From: Ciborinia camelliae
Lineage: Eukaryota; Ascomycota; Leotiomycetes; Helotiales; Sclerotiniaceae
Direction: 5' to 3'
Length of the DNA: 64,000 nt
NCBI GenBank assembly: GCA_025890175.1
Contig: JANPYM010000001.1
Location: 1,081,187-1,145,186 of the forward strand
Shown here: in pieces, positions 24,279 through 37,500 of the stretch
Position numbering within the stretch: position 1 is the first letter of the stretch
Layout of the letters: every line of letters begins with the position of its first letter
Notes under the pieces: model-generated
Told to the model about the DNA's origin: nothing
Databases searched by the model: none
What the model saw: only the letters and a program-made list of their open reading frames with translations
Program-made: the position numbers and the translations under genes

Positions 24279-26490
24279 ATGGATACACAACGTGGAAGGT
24301 CTCTATCTGGAGGTCAGCAAAATATAAGGAATCATTCTCCTTCTCCGCACGCCTTTCAAGATGGTATGGATGGATTGGGCATTGCTTTGGGTCCTTCGAA
24401 TACCAACCACCAACAACAATTCCAGGACAACTTCAACAACCCGAACACAACACTGAATCCATATGTTAATAACAACAATTTCTTGAATCAAGGTCAACAA
24501 TTTAGTCAAGGCGGACTTGGAGAAGCCAATTTTGCGCCAAACCCAACCCAAGACTTTTCCCAATTCAAGCAAGACGGGCAGTCGCCATTTGGTCCCCCAC
24601 AGCGAAGCTTCACCCAAGATCTTCTAAATGCCAATTTTGACGGTGATTTCTCATTGTACCCAAACGTGAGTGGGCAGAACGAGCAATTCGATCATCAGTC
24701 TTTCTTCATAAATGAGATTGCCCCTCAGCCTGGACCCCCATCCATCAATCCTGCAGAATTAAATATGACATCACCCATTCATACACCAACACCACCAAGT
24801 TTATTGCAACCTGACTCCCGTTCACCATCCTCCACGCACCAGTCTCCGTCTTTTAACCAAGGGCCATTTCAACCATCACCAGGCCATTCACGAAACGCAT
24901 CACTTGGTCCAGAGAGTGCTGCTTTCCCTGGAGGACATAATCCCGGTGATTGGAGTATGATGCCCCCGCAATTCACAGGCCATCGTAGAACACCGTCTGA
25001 ATACTCTGATATTTCCTCCGCCGCCCATTCTCCCAATCTAGGGCACCACGATAGCTTTGAAGCGATAGACCAACAACACTCACCGATGCAACACCCCCAA
25101 GACTCTATTTATCAGGAAGTTCTTGCAATTGGCTCTTTTTCTTTAGCTGATACAAACCCTCGTCCGGGAATCAGTCCAGGTCATAGTCCTGCAATTTCCC
25201 CCCATCTGGGACCTCAACAGATGCCAAGTATGGATCAACAGAATGCATTCATGCTGAACGCAAACAGTGGCTTTCCTTCACAGAACATTTATAATCAAGG
25301 ACAAGAATCGTTCCCACAGATGCAACATAACGGCTCTCTAGATATGGGGCAAGCGCAACAAATGGTACCACCTGAGATAAATGTAGAATTTGCCCCGGCA
25401 TCGAGACAGAACAGTTTTGATCCTCCCAAATCTGCCCTCGACCAAGATGCATTGACTCCACCCGATCGAGGTAAGTTTACTATTGACATTGTACACGTGA
25501 TTGTAGCTAATTCGTTCAGGCCGTCGTAGGAGAGCTGTCTCGGATCCATATAATAGTCCCCGTCCTCATACGCCTTCAAACGCCACTCCTTTAATGGGCA
25601 ATTCCCTGTCTCCGATGACGCCCGAGTCATCAGCATCACGTTCGTTATCACCAAATGATCCCTCTGGTGCAACTTCACCTGGTCGACGTCGGCAATCCAC
25701 ATCATCCCTACCCAACCGGGATTATATTCTCGGTCTGGCAGATCCTGATTATCAGGCTGCATCATCCGACAACGGGGGTGCAAAGCGGGTTCAAAAACAC
25801 CCAGCAACATTCCAATGTAATCTTTGTCCAAAGCGTTTCACCCGAGCTTACAATCTTCGTTCTCATTTGCGTACACATACCGATGAGCGTCCTTTCGTCT
25901 GCACAGTTTGCGGCAAAGCATTTGCACGTCAACACGATCGGAAGCGTCACGAGGGTCTTCACTCTGGGGAGAAAAAGTTTGTGTGCAAAGGCGAGCTGAA
26001 GCAAGCCGGTCAATGGGGATGCGGCCGTCGCTTTGCTCGAGCCGATGCATTAGGTCGGCATTTCAGATCTGAAGCTGGTCGAATCTGCATCAAACCTCTT
26101 CTAGACGAAGAAGCTCTTGAAAGACAACGATTATGGCAAGAACAAAGAATACAAAACATGCACATGCAACAGCAACAGCAACCCATGGGTCAAGATCCCA
26201 ATGGCTTCCCCATAGATTCCAGTGGAAGTTACGGCCTACCCGCTGCACTTCTTGCACAATATCCTGCTCTGGCGAACTTAACCTGGTCAGAGATGCCCCA
26301 AGGTGATAACAATATTGATGATGATCATAGTGGCAGGAGCAGTTTCGATGCAAGCGGTTCTGAGTATTACGATGAGGGTGACGATGGAGGATACCTTTCT
26401 AGTGGTCCCGGTCCACAACATGGTTATCCCCAGCCTCAAATGGCGGAAGCATACAATCCTGGCTACTCGAGTGATATGAGTGGTCAATAG
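24279..26490 (+). CDS. CRZ1: C2H2 transcription factor Crz1 (calcineurin target)
   Basis: Two exons, 24279..25470 and 25520..26490, give 720 aa. The Asn/Gln/Pro/Ser-rich N-terminus ends in PEINVEFAP (residues 365-373), which fits the PxIxIT calcineurin-docking motif. It is followed by an SRR-like serine-rich region with many SP sites. Zinc fingers are at residues about 497-517 (CNLCPKRFTRAYNLRSHLRTH), 525-545 (CTVCGKAFARQHDRKRHEGLH) and a C2HC-like third at 553-587 (CKGELKQAGQWGCGRRFARA, ending GRIC). This three-finger arrangement is typical of filamentous ascomycete Crz1. Dephosphorylation by calcineurin sends it to the nucleus to drive Ca2+, cell-wall and cation-stress genes. An acidic tail follows the fingers. 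The 49-nt intron has donor GTAAGT and acceptor TTCAG. Confidence 0.95.
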
Positions 26491-27124
26491 CCATCTTTGT
26501 ATTCGTACTCAACTTGATGCATAAAAGCATTCATTTTCCTTTGTTTTATTTCACGGCCGTCAACCTGTAAAGAGCACTTTTTAGGTATTGATGAGGGGTT
26601 TCTTCTTGGCGCGTTTAGATACCACGAATTCTTTTTTGTCTAATTTTATGTTATGGCTTCTACGGTGAGCGGCAGACGCCTCATTGGACCCTTGGTTTAT
26701 TGGATTTTCTCGATCATGTGATACCGAGATTTTTGAGATTATTGATTCTATCCTGAGAGGATGCTAGCGAGGGAATACTATTAGAAATGATACACTTATA
26801 AAATCTTACTTGATACTCGACGGGTAGTCATTTGTGCGTGAGTATCTGTGATGCATTTGGAAGAGGTACGCAGTGAAGAGTGTGAGATAAGATGGTTCAC
26901 GATGTACAAACAAGGTGAAGGGCTATGCTAGGTTATAGGTCATCACAAGCCCAATCGCTCAAGCCCATGAAGGGGCGAGACGTGGACGAGACATGGACGA
27001 GACGTGGACGCGTCAAAACGTAGCTAGTGAACCGTATTTATAATATTCAACTCTCTATATGCGAATCCATGGCTCTACTTATATTCCTTCATTTACCGTG
27101 TCCAAAAACGAAAAGTCCCTATTT
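26491..27124. other. Intergenic between convergent CRZ1 and the MDR gene
   Basis: 3' flanks. A short repeat of GAGACGTGGAC (three imperfect copies at about 26976-27010) is the only structure seen. Confidence 0.55.
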
Positions 27125-28297
27125 CTACAAAGTATACACCAATTTCTCACCACTGACCTTGCCCTCCTTCATTGCCTGCATTCCATTCAAAACACCCTCG
27201 AACCCTTCTCCATACTTGTTTACAGCAATCTTATGAACCTTGACCTTTCCCTCGGCCAAAAGTCCGGCGGCTATCTCCCAAAAGGTCTTTGCGAATTCGA
27301 AATCTTCGGGCTTGGCTGGGATTTCATGGGGACCGAACGTGAAAGATTCCCCTACGGCGGTGTAGCCCAACGTGGATTTATTCTCCACCTTCTCGTTGAT
27401 CTTGTGGACGTCTTCGTCGGCGACGGGGAGGAGCGTGCTGTAGATCCCGCCGGCTGATGACATGGCCGAGACGGTGATCTGGGGACTGCTGGCTTCGGAT
27501 ACGCAGTCGAAGGCGTGCTTGATGTTGTCTTGGGTGTATTCTTTGATGTCCTGGGAACAGGTCGGCGAGTTGTAGTCGAATGCTTTGGAGGCTCCGAGAC
27601 TCTCGACGTAGGCGAAGTTGCGCGGGGAACAGGTGGTGATTACGTCCAGGCCGGAGAGTTTGGCGAATTGGATGGCGAGGGCTCCGGTGGCGGTTGAGCC
27701 GCCGTATATTAGGACCGGGAATTTCGTGGGGCTGGGGGTGGTGGGGAGCGGAAGTTGGAGGGATTGGTAGAGGGCTTGTCCGACGCTGGGAGATGTGTTA
27801 GATGGGGGATTTTTTATGGTCGGATGGATGGTTTGGAGGTGTTCTTACGTTGTGATTCCAACACCGAGGGTGGATGCTTCCTCGAAGCTTAGGTTGTCTG
27901 GGATCTTGGTTTGTGCATCACCCTTAACGGTGATGTAGTTTCCGAAGGCTCCGTCATCGTGGTTCACCTCGTTGCCTCCATGGACGAAACCGCAAACACG
28001 GTCGCCCTTCTTGAAGTCCTTTGTAACTGCACTTCCAACCTCCTCAACGACACCTGCATAATCGCATCCGATCTATAGAGGCAGCTGTTAGGATTGATTG
28101 GTAAATATAAAGGAATAACATTGGCTTACTCTGGCTCCGTTGCTGGTAAGCCATTCGATGTGTTTCCAATCTGTTGGGTTTAAAGCAACGGCTTTGGTCT
28201 TGACCAAGAGGTAGTCATCTCTAAGTTTGGGGATTGAAGCTTCAACTGCTTTGGCCTCTCCAGGCTTTTGAACAACGATTGCTGTGTTTGATGGCAT
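27125..28297 (-). CDS. MDR-superfamily enoyl reductase-like oxidoreductase
   Basis: Exons 28130..28297, 27849..28072 and 27125..27785 on the minus strand give 350 aa. The N-terminal GroES-like domain has [44 protein letters not shown] and [10 protein letters not shown]. The Rossmann domain has LGVGITTVGQALYQ and the NADP-binding turn [19 protein letters not shown]. The structural zinc Cys cluster of classical alcohol dehydrogenases is absent. The family is that of fungal trans-enoyl reductases / ToxD-like proteins, which reduce alpha,beta-unsaturated carbonyls with NADPH; the substrate is unknown. Such genes occur in secondary-metabolite clusters but also alone, and no synthase is adjacent here. 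The start [12 protein letters not shown] is chosen over an in-frame ATG 22 codons upstream because the family begins there. Confidence 0.88.
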
Positions 28298-30973
28298 TTT
28301 TGAATAGTTATTTATAGGGAGTGAATGGGTGAAGATGTGATAATAAGATGACGAGATGTTCAATTGGTATTCTTGAAGGATTTTAAGAGGGAAGTCAAAA
28401 CTTTTTATCTAGACACTACTGGTATTCTTTAAAACATGATTGATAATCATCATAACCTAAGAGAAGAGCTTGAGCTCATTGAGTGGAGACATAAACGTTC
28501 AATATTCAAATTCTTACCATGGCCATGGATGGCACTTTGAACTTTGAAGATGGCATTTTGATGCGGGGGTGCCGTTTGTTTGGCTGGAACTTTTTGCTTG
28601 ACATCACTGTGCCCCTCTTTAACATGGATTTGCTTAGACGAGTGTCTACTGCCTAGGTAACAACTGCCATACTGGGCAAGAAAACAACGTGGTTGACGAG
28701 GTTGAAATGGGTAGACCTCCGGGAGTGAAAACCATCTGGCCATCCAGGTTGATCGATCCAACATCTTTTGCCAAAAACAAAACAAAACAAGAATTGCAGG
28801 GCTTGGTATGGAAGGACTTGAAAGTAGAAATCAATCACGGGAAAGAAGTCCGAATAATAACCCCACCCTTGTGCGGCGATATCAATTATTCTGTAAATTT
28901 ATAATCATGTGTCCTGTGCACTGTGCAAAATGGTTCTTTTGTCTGGAATTCCATCGATAACCCGATTTCAAATCTGTAACAAAACAGAACAATAATACAG
29001 AACGATAATATCTAGGTTGATATGGAATGTCAATCTTCAAGGCATGAGATATACACAACATAAAAAGGTAAAAACAAATGCGGTACAGAAGACAACAAAA
29101 AAAGCATGATGATTTCAACGTATGTACTTCAGGCGGGTATCTTCTGTTCACCCTAGATTCGTGATGTGTTCAAGAACATCTATACAGTACCGAATTTATT
29201 GCGGTGCGGGTGCGACTCTCAAAGTGGTGAGCAAGATGCGAGATGCGAGATGCGAGATACAAGATGTGAGATGCGAGGACTCATGCGAGGACTGGTTGTG
29301 CTTTTTGGTCTGCCTGGTTTGCCTTGAGTTCCAACCTGACTCGGGTTGACTCGATGCATGAAGTGAAGAGGTTTGTTTGCGTTTGCATCTTCGACTGGAC
29401 ATTATGAACAACAGATTTTGGCCCTCCTACCTCCTACCAGGTATTCCTCTCTGCCCAGGTGGTGACTCGGACAAAAGAAGATATTAGGCGTGTCGGTATC
29501 CGCGGTTTGTTATACCTGCATATTCTTCAAACGAATCAAAATGGATTTCCCACGATACATCACATATCTGGTTGCCACACCACTTCAATTTTTGAGGGTG
29601 CAGTGTGACCAGCCAACCAGACCCATGGCCATATGATAGAGAAATTGATCTCCTTATGCACAAAACTAATTGTATAATGTGATTTGATGGAAATCTTTAT
29701 ATCCTTTCTCTTCTCTCCTTTTATCAGCGTTTCTTTTTCTCATCAATACCTTCCTCGCCCCCAATGCAAGGGGATGTGTGGCCACTGGCCGCAACTTCAT
29801 TGTCACGATAGGTAAGTTATATCAAGAAGCGGTGTAGCAAATGTACTGTACAGTAGTACCTAGATATTCATAGCCTGTGAATAGAAGAATCTCAAATAAC
29901 TTTTAGGTGGAGAGAGAAAATAAGATGGCGAAGGTGTTGCTCACTGCCCAAATTCCAGAAGTTATAGAACTAATGAAAAGTAAGGCTCCCTGAAATGGAC
30001 AATTGACAACAAAGATGGAATTGACCTGACCCAATCACGCCCGTAACCTACTTTACATACTCTATGAACTTCAAATGTTATTACAGGATCCCAAACCAGA
30101 CAAGACAAGCCAGAGTTTACGCCGTACAACTAACCTTCTAGTACCTTACCTATGAAAATTACCCAGTCGTGCCAATTATCCACGCTTTCTACTCCGTACA
30201 GATCTGCCCTACCGATCCAACTTGGGCCTGTTAGCTGCCTGTCCGCTCTGCCTGTACCCGCAAACTCCTAGAACTAATATGGAAAGTTTCCCAGTCCATC
30301 GTATGTTCTTCGTTCCTATTCGATAAATGCGTGAAGAATGTGTACGAAGGACTTGCAGTTGCATACGATACATACATACATAGCTCTATTAGTACAGTAC
30401 ATGTATCAGGTATCGTTGGACAATGTAAAACATTCTTTTTTTTGTCGGTTTCCATCCTGGATTTATTCATTAGAACGTGTTATCCTCGAGAATAATCTGA
30501 TCTCAGATGTGGATGTGAACGTCTGATGTGTACGGAGTACCTAGATTATATTGAGGTAGCACGGATAGGGTTTTTCGATAAGGATTTATTTGGGGGATCA
30601 ACAATCTCAGCGCCGATACCTGGTTGAATGTCTCAGAATTGGTGAAAGATACAAACCATCAGGACGATATTCTACGTGTGACCACGTCTGAAGGTCTTTT
30701 CATACCAAACATACGATCTCATATCTAACTCACCTATACTTTCTACCCTCACTCCGTAATACTATCGAATTGTTGTATTTTTACTTATATTTTCTCTGCC
30801 TTATCCGGTTTACTTTTCTCCCTGTTCCGACATCCCTCGTTCCTTTCTGCCACGCCTTCGAAGCGGATCCCAGTTTGCCAGCCCCCCCTCAAAGTGCTCG
30901 CATGCTGAGGAGTACCACGCAGCTTCGATGAATTTGACACCTTCCTGCCATAACAGAAGTTCGAATATCTACA
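28298..30973. other. Intergenic, no recognised gene
   Basis: Open frames at 28450-28904 and elsewhere lack domains. A GCGAGAT-type 7-mer repeat occurs at 29236-29290. Exact TACTCCGTA/TACGGAGTA 9-mers occur at 30190-30198 and 30531-30539. Confidence 0.5.
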
Positions 30974-31227
30974 ATGGCAGCGGTAGAGGCTTTGTTGTAC
31001 GGCGGCGATTGCATGGGAAGCGATTGTGGATTGACTACGAGCCTTCCTTGGTCGATTGGGTGGGATGAGGGGGATATTCGCATACGGCTAGGATTCATTG
31101 CGAGAGCGTGGGAGGCATCGCGGGAACATCAAGATGTGTGGCATTCAGGATTGGTATGCATACGATAATTTTCATATGGTTTCAATTCTACGTCGACTGC
31201 TAGGTTAAGCTGGCGCAAAACGAATGA
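30974..31227 (+). CDS. Possible small protein, unknown
   Basis: A tentative two-exon gene, 30974..31153 and 31204..31227, giving 67 aa. Exon 1 starts MAAVEALLYGGDCMGSDC and contains PWSIGWDEGDIRIRLGFIAR. A 50-nt intron (donor GTATGC, acceptor CTGCTAG) joins it to a short end VKLAQNE. Composition looks protein-like, not low complexity, and the junction keeps the frame. I recognise no family. It could instead be a leader ORF or an upstream exon of the large gene starting at 31556. Confidence 0.28.
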
Positions 31228-31555
31228 GTCGTTCTACTTCGATATCCGGGAGAATATTACACAATGGTCGCGAGCACTTGGGACGAAAACTCGAAGATCT
31301 CCCGGCTCAATATATAACATATATTGGAATTCGATCAGTTATCGAGAAATGATTTGAGCCTCACTCGTCATTTGCCAAATACTGTGCCATGCAGTAGCGG
31401 CTTACTTTTGTGCACGAGGTAATTTAGCCATCGTCTATATAGATCTCTAACACTATTCCCAGGGCACATCCTCCCATTCAATACATACGCGGTCTCGCAG
31501 GCGAATACACGTAACGCTGAAAGTTCCAAACTTATTACCAAGGTGGCAATGTAAT

Positions 31556-34500
31556 ATGTCTGCGCCAAATGACGAAGATAGGATACCGGACCTGCACGAC
31601 ACGAGTTCACTCGCCAAATCCCAATCGCACAACTACATCAACCACCCCGCTACCCCTATAATTTCGCGAGAAAGAAAACGAGATTCTTCACCTTTTGACG
31701 ATCCTAGATTAAATCCCTCTGTTGATTTTAGTTTCCAAAATGGATTCAAGGTGGCTGCGAAGAAGAGGAAAGGGGGAGCTAAAAATAATGCGCCTGTAGC
31801 CAAAGCCAAGGAAAATGATGGAGATGATGGAGCGAAGAAGAATGATGATGGCGGTGACAATGGTGACAAAGGTGACGGTGCAGGTGGCGATGCTGGAGCT
31901 AGTGGTAGTGGCTCTGGGGATGGGGGGGACGACAAGAAAGATGACAAAAAGAAAGAAGGCGAGAAGAAGGAAGAGGAGAAGAAAGAGGAAGAGAAGAAAG
32001 GAGAAGAAGAGAAGGAAGAAGAGAAGCCCGCTGAGCCGCCTGCTGAAGACTTAAACGGCTACACTGTAACGACCAAGAAAGAGAAGAAAAAGAAAAAGGG
32101 AAAAGCTGCTGAGCCGGAACCAGAACCAGTCCCTCCTCCTGCTCCCGAAATAAAGATCGCTGAGACATTCGATGATATTAAGTTGGATGATGGACCCAAG
32201 ATCGACCTGAACCTAGATAATAGTAGCAGTACCGCAAGCCCAAAATTACCCGGTGTTCTCGGCGGATGGGGGAGTAGCTGGATTACTGGAGCTGCATCTA
32301 AATGGGGTATTGGAAGCGCAACCAGTGCAAGAACGCCATCCCCAGTAAATAAATCCCCAGAGGAGACCAGCAACCCTTGGAGTAATGATCGCGGTAAGCC
32401 CGAACATCAAAGCCTAGGGTTTACATTTGGCGCCCTTGACCAGGATGAAACTAAACGTACCATAGCAAATTCCCGGAAAGTGGAAACAAAGCCAGAGCCA
32501 AAACCAGACCCGAAGCCAGACCCACCGAAATCTGACCCTATACCAGAAGAAGATATTGGATTTAGCATTGGTATTTCCAAAAAGGAGAAGAAGAAGAAGA
32601 AAGGTGCAGTGGCATCAGCGATTGACATGTTTGAAGTGGCCCCGAAAGAAGAATCAAAAGTGGAACCTCCGAAACCCATTAACATTCCTGTTCTGGATGA
32701 CGCTTGGGGTGCTTGGGGCGCTACAAGCACAAAGATGAAAGGTAAAGCAGCCAATGAACCCCCAAAAATGGAAGCCAAAATGGAAGCCAAAGTGGAAGCC
32801 AAAGTGGAAGCCGTAGTCGAGCCTGTTATAAAAGAAAAACCACCCACTCCCCTTCCTGTGCCTGCCCCTGTGGAGGATATCTATAACTTTGGAACATCCT
32901 CCAAAAAGACTAAAAATAAAAAGGGAAAGCTTGCTGAACAATCAAAACCAGAAGAATCGCCGCCACCAGACCCCGACCCCGAACCCGAACCTGTCCCAGA
33001 GCCTGAGAGCGAGCCTGTTCCCGAACCGAAAAAGGAGGAAGAACTTATTTCTGCTTGGGGTAATACCAAATCGGGTAAGAAAAAGAAGGGCAAAAATGCG
33101 ATCGTTGAGGAACCGCCAAAAGTAGAAGAGCCACCACCTGTCGTGAAACCTGAGCCCGAGCCTGCAGTTGAGGAAAAGGTTGAAGAAGACATCGGCTGGG
33201 GTTGGGGACTTTCTAAAAAGGAAAAGAAGAAGAAGAAAAGTGCTGTAGAAGAGCCACCCCCACCCCCTGAGCCCGAAAAAGAGCCAGACCCAGAACCTGA
33301 GCCTGAACCCGAACCCGAACCCGAACCTGAACCTCAGCCACCTCCACCGGAACCGATTTGGGGTGCTAAATTGTCCAAAAAAGAAAAAAAGAAGAAAGGT
33401 AAGAACGCCGTTGTAGAAGCTGAAGTTGAGAAACCACCGACACCACCACCTGCATCTGGACCATCACTGGACCCGGAACCTCAACCCGTAGAAGATACCA
33501 ATGCATGGGATTCATGGGCACTCAGTAGTTCCACAAAGGACAAGAAAAATAAATCCAAAAAAGAGATTCTACCAACTGCTCAAGCGATCGGTGGTTTTGA
33601 TTGGGGATTTGACGACAAACCAAAAGATGAACTGCCAGCTGAAGAAGAATTCAAGGATCCGGAACCAGAATCGGCCTCAAAGTCTGTAGAATCTGTGGGT
33701 ATTTGGGGTGCTCTTACTTCTAGCAAGAAGAAGGATAAAACTTCGAGTAGAGAGAAAGATAAGACCTCTAGTAAGGATAAGGATAAGGATAAGAGGAAAA
33801 GTAAAAGGAGTGCCGAGGAGCTCAACATAGTTGAGGATTTTAATGAGCCCATACCTCAGCCGGCCCCTGATCCACCTCCAGCTGTTGCCGATGATTTCAG
33901 TTGGAGCTTTTCTTCGACTTCTAGGAAAGACAGAAAGAAGGGGAGCAAACACAGAGAACCTACACCTGAGCCTGAGAGTAAGCCAATGATTGAAGCAATA
34001 GAGCCTGCAGACAACGATGACGACTGGACGAATTGGGGACAAAATACCAAGAGGGACAAAGAAGAGCCTTTACTTCCTGTCGATGACTTTGAAGAGCCTA
34101 TGTCACCTCCACCAGTACCAGATGCTCCGCCTGCTGTAGACGATTTCATGGGATGGGGTTCTTCCTTGAAAGACAAGAAAAATAAGAAGAGCCTTGTTGA
34201 AGAATCTCCAAAGCCGGACCCTGTTAAGGAATCCAAATTTGACGACTTTCTCAGCCCGATTTCTACTAAGCCTGCTATTAAGCTCAGCAAAAGAGAACAG
34301 AAAGAAGCTGACAAAGCCAGAAGGAAGGCTGAAAAGGAAGAAGCCGAAAGAAAATTGGCAGAAGAGGCAGAGGAGGCAGCTAGATTGGAAGCCGAAGAAC
34401 GAGAAAGAATTGAAGCCGAGGAACGAGAAAAAATTGAAGCCGAGGAACGAGAAAAAATTGAAGCTGAGGAACGAGAAAGAATTGAAGCCGAAGAAAAAGC

Positions 34501-37500
34501 TAAGGCAGAAGAAGCCGAGGCTGGCTCCGAATCGGAATCGGAACCTGAGCCACCCAAGAATGATTGGAGGGCTTCAATATGGGGTCTAGCCTCAGGCAGC
34601 AAACCAGATAAGAAGAGTGACAAAAAGAGCAAGAAAAAGGGTACCGGTATCCTAGAAATTGAAGCTCCGCCTCCAGCTCCAACTCCCCCAGTAGAGCCCG
34701 AAGCAGACAATTCGTGGGGTTTCGGATCCACAGCAAAGAAATCAAAATCCAAGGAGAAAGAAGCTCCTCCTGTCAAACTCAGTAAAAAGGAACAAAGGGA
34801 GGCTGACAAGGCAGCCGAAAAGGCGAGAAAGAAGGCCGAAAAAGAAGAGGCCGACGCGAAAGCTGCAGAAGACGTAGCTAGATTGGAAGCTGAAGAACAA
34901 GCAAGACTCGATGCCAAGGAGCAAGAACGACTTGAAGCTGAAGAAAAAGCAAGAATCGAGGCCGAAGAACAAGCAAGAATTGAAGCCGAAGAACAAGCTA
35001 GAATTGAAGCCGAAGAACAAGCTAGAATTGAAGCCGAAGCAGCCGAAGCAGAAGCCAAAAGATTAGCCGAGGAAGCTGAAGCAGCTAAAACCAAAGTGAG
35101 GATGACAAAGAAACAACAGAGAGAAGCCGATCGATTAGCGAAGAAGAAAGCCGAAGAAGAAGCCGCTGCAAAGAAGGCAGAAGAGAAAGCTGCGAGGGAA
35201 GCTGAGGAGGAAGCCGCAAGGGAGGAAGAGGAACGAGCTGCTAGAGAGGAAGAAGAAGCCGCTAGAGAAGAAGAGGAGCGAGCGATTAGAGAAGCGGAGG
35301 AGAAAGCTGCCAGAGAAGAGGCTGAAGCTGCTAAAAAGTCCAAAAAGGAATCCAAATCGAGCAAGGGTAAGAAGTCTAAACACAGCAAAGAACCAGAACC
35401 TACCCCTCCACCACCTCCACCAATACCTACCAAAATTCCAACTCCCGAACCAGATGAAGATCTAGAACCAACCCAGGAAGAAGTAGAGGAAATTCTAGCT
35501 ATAGGTAATCGCTCAAAGCCAGCATCGCAAGCCTTTAGTTTTTGGGGGGCTCCTAAAAAATCACCAGTTATAGAGAAGCTATCACCAAATAAAGATAGTG
35601 AATTTGGTAAGACCAATCTTACCGAGGCATCCACCAAGGATCTGATGGCTTGGGGCACGGGATCAGACGAGATTGCGATTGCTGACAAAGCGACGCGTCC
35701 AGAAACCTCTTCTTCTAAGAACGAGGACACGACATCTAAATGGCCACCACCATCAATCAAATCAAGCTTATTGAAGAAAACAGTAGGAGGAACAGTCGCT
35801 GATAGGTTAAGAGCATTTGAAGCAAATAAAGCCCCTGAAGAGATTGATAAGCCTGATGAAGTAGATGAATATTTCCCAGCACCTTCTCCACCTCCACCGG
35901 CGCCGGCGCCAATTAAGGAAGAAAAGAGAAAATCAAAATCTTCATCCAGAAGAGATAAAGAAAGGTTGGAAGATCCAGAGGTCCTTCCTGGTGCATTCCC
36001 GGACTCTACTTACGGCGACGAGATTATTGATATTGTTGAGATGCCAATTCAAAAGAAGAACAAGAATAGATCTAGTAAGAGCAAGGAATCTTCCAGAGCA
36101 CCATCTGAACCGGCTGAATCACCCACGCCATCTCCTGAGATAGGAAAGGAACCGGAGCCAGATTCGGATCATAAATCCCCCAAGAAAGAACGTCCTCGAG
36201 TTGTTCGTGATGGATCTTCTTGGGGAGCGTGGGGAGCGCAGCCTCGCAAGGAAGAAAGGGAGAAGAAACTATCCAGAGATCGTGAAGGTAGATCTGATGA
36301 GCCTACAATTACAAAAGAGGAGAGGAGATCTACTAGAGAAGTCGACCCCAGGCATTCTAAATCCAGAAGATCATCTATCAGAGAGGAGAAAACTTCTTCG
36401 AAAGACTCGTCTTCAGACAAAGCAGATAAGTCATCAAAAGGAGATAACAGACCACCGGTTTCCAGAGGAATATCAAATATGTTTGGGCCTGCTACTCCAC
36501 TATCGAGGTCTAATTCAAAGTCTGAAAAGCGACCGGGTATGAGTAGAACGAGCTCCCGCCGACAATCTGTTGCTATGGACAGTTCCAGCTACCCAACTCC
36601 AATGCCGGATGATTCTCGTGAACCTCCCCCGATGTCCGCAAAAGCTGCAAAAATGTTTGGTATTGGTGTCCCTGGCAAGCTGTCAAGAAGCAAGTCCGAA
36701 AAGACCAGACCGTCACGTGGTACGTAGCTCCATTAAGGTGTCATAATTATTACTCATGCTAACATCTTTTGTGAAGATGATGACGTGGACTATGACGTGG
36801 CAGATCCTCACCGTCACAGGTCCAGTCGTGATAAAAAAGGAAAATCAAAGGTAACAGACGATTCAACGTTTAATGCGCCACCACCTGTACCCATGCCTCC
36901 GCCGCCAATGGATATTCCAATTCGAAGGAAGACCATGCCTACCACAGACTGGAGTGCTAATGCCAGATCGTATCAACAGAGACGACAAGAAGATGACATT
37001 GTTATGGTAGAACCAGGAGGTCCGTCGGAAAACTTAGGTGCACCTGGACTCAAACGAACTGATTCAAACGCTCGCAAATCTGGTTTGGGTGGCATGTTTG
37101 GAGGCGTTTTCGGGAAAAAAGACAAAGACAAAGATCGCCCGGACCTTAAACGTCGAAGTACAGCCCCGGCTGAAGACGAAAGCCATACACACAGACGCGA
37201 GGATCGAAAAACTAGGCGATATTCTAGAGATGTAGACCCCGAAATTGATGTTACTATGACAGGCGCCGCTGCCGAAGAAGATCAAGAGGCAAGAAGAGCA
37301 GCTCGACGCGCGCGGAGAGCTGAACGAGAAGCAGGTCAACGAGATGCGGAAGATGCCCGAGCAGCAAAAGAGGAGTCAAGAAGAGAGCGCCAACGGAGGG
37401 AAGAAGAGGACGAACGTGAAGCCCGAAGAGCTGCCAAGCAAGAGAAAAGACGTGCTGCCGAAGCCGCTGAACGACGAGTCGAAGAGGAAAGGGAGGCAAA

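Noticed and set aside
33856..35760. 634-aa minus-strand ORF rich in Ser/Ala/Phe/Leu
   Set aside because: Shadow of the giant gene: the reverse of Lys/Glu/Pro codons gives long open Ser/Phe/Leu frames. It has no domain.
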